Of a DNA stretch of 5,876 bases, positions 5,406 to 5,876 are shown piece after piece. Position 1 is the first letter of the stretch. The number at the start of each line of letters is the position of its first letter. A program made the translations under genes and the position numbers. This stretch comes from Anaerolineales bacterium. GTDB lineage: Bacteria > Chloroflexota > Anaerolineae > Anaerolineales > Villigracilaceae. The notes under the pieces are model-generated. The model ran no database searches, was not told the DNA's origin, and was given only the letters and a program-made list of their open reading frames with translations. The DNA is taken from positions 1 through 5,876 of the forward strand of contig WGAD01000286.1 of assembly GCA_015489255.1 (NCBI GenBank), given 5' to 3'.

Positions 5406-5876
5406 ACGTTTTTGTCTCTTTCCGCAAGGGGTACTCCTGGCGGGTGCTGGTCTTTGTTTTTGCCTTTGGTGTGCTTTCTGGCCTGGCGCTTTGGTGGACC
5501 ATTGCACCCAATGGCGACGGCAACGCCTTGCAGGTGGGGCAGGTGGCCCCGACGGATTTCACCGCTCCGCAAACGGTGGAATACATCAGCCAGGTGCTGA
5601 CGGAACAAGCGCGCCTGGAGGCAGAACGTGCCGTGCAGCCGGTTTACGCTTCTCCCGACCCGGCCATTGCCCGCACCCAGATCGAACGCCTGCGGGCCGC
5701 GCTGGATTACATCACCCTGGTGCGGCAAGACCCCTGGGCGCTGCCAGAACAAAAGATCGCCGATTTGCAAAACCTGCAAGATGTGAGGCTAAACGCTGAA
5801 ACGGCGGAAAAGATCCTGGCCTTGAACGACCAGCGCTGGGATATGCTCCGCCAGGAGGCCCTCAGCGTGCTGGAAC
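5402..5876 (+). CDS. 7TM-HD (PgpH/YqfF-type) protein, N-terminal part
   Basis: The frame stays open from ATG 5402 to the window end (158 codons) and continues to the right. Residues 14-33 form one transmembrane segment, flanked by Arg/Lys on the N side. From about 45 the sequence matches the extracytoplasmic 7TMR-HDED domain: LQVGQVAPTDFTAPQTVEYI (43-62), then a helical stretch with ERAVQPVY (75-82). The family's usual order is one TM helix, this external domain, seven TM helices and a cytoplasmic HD phosphohydrolase domain; only the first two parts are in the window. Characterised members (PgpH of Listeria) degrade cyclic di-AMP. The start overlaps the yqeY stop as ATGA with no strong Shine-Dalgarno, so translation is probably coupled. 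In Bacillus, yqeY and yqfF also lie in one neighbourhood, which supports the call. The catalytic HD motif cannot be checked here. Confidence 0.8.
   Translation, partial: MNVFVSFRKGYSWRVLVFVFAFGVLSGLALWWTIAPNGDGNALQVGQVAPTDFTAPQTVEYISQVLTEQARLEAERAVQPVYASPDPAIARTQIERLRAALDYITLVRQDPWALPEQKIADLQNLQDVRLNAETAEKILALNDQRWDMLRQEALSVLE

Noticed and set aside
4931..5779. A 282-codon open frame on the minus strand
   Set aside because: It is antisense to yqeY and the 7TM-HD gene. It is Ser/Arg/Ala-rich and has no motif.
5828..5839. CCAGCGCTGG palindrome near the right edge
   Set aside because: A ten-base palindrome inside coding sequence with no repeat partner at the edge; expected by chance at this base composition.

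Overview
The window is a short, GC-rich, densely coding bacterial segment with eight protein genes, all of housekeeping or general accessory type. There is no tRNA, rRNA, CRISPR array, transposase or phage gene. The gene content suggests a Chloroflexota (Anaerolineae-like) bacterium: TPR protein, tandem GNAT, membrane-anchored DsbA, PduO adenosyltransferase with DUF554, and YqeY directly followed by a 7TM-HD protein. This assignment is an inference from memory of such genomes. The genes at both ends run out of the window.

Layout. Bases 1-2057 hold a left-to-right operon: the 3' end of a TPR protein, a two-domain GNAT acetyltransferase overlapping it by 16 bases, and a monoacylglycerol-lipase-type alpha/beta hydrolase 12 bases later. 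It ends at a GC hairpin with a T run (2096-2122). A separate promoter region then drives a membrane-anchored DsbA-like thiol oxidoreductase (2176-2937). That gene meets the next operon tail to tail at a perfect 13-bp hairpin (2951-2983), which probably serves both strands. On the minus strand, a PduO-type cob(I)alamin adenosyltransferase (4245 to 3691) and a DUF554 membrane protein (3694 to 2987) share an ATGA stop/start. Their promoter lies in a 72-base divergent spacer (4246-4317). Rightward from that spacer are a zinc-dependent phospholipase C/HET-C-like protein (4318-4950), a GatB/YqeY-domain protein (4959-5405) and the 5' part of a 7TM-HD (PgpH/YqfF-type) cyclic-di-AMP phosphodiesterase candidate (from 5402). 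The last two are again joined by ATGA.

How the genes work together. The clearest functional units are the two ATGA-coupled pairs. YqeY plus 7TM-HD looks like a compact form of the Bacillus rpsU-yqeY-...-phoH-yqfF-ybeY neighbourhood. PduO plus DUF554 couples an enzyme making adenosylcobalamin to an uncharacterised multi-pass membrane protein.

Most notable sequence signals. (1) The first 28 bases are an exact reverse complement of bases 65-92, best explained as a contig-end foldback artefact. (2) A perfect TATAAT lies across the stop codon of the HET-C-like gene, at leaderless spacing from the yqeY start, where no Shine-Dalgarno is visible. (3) Three GCGATCGC octamers (HIP1 core) cluster in 4532-5282. 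I do not see convincing evidence of a wholly new biological system; the least characterised genes are the HET-C-like protein and DUF554.
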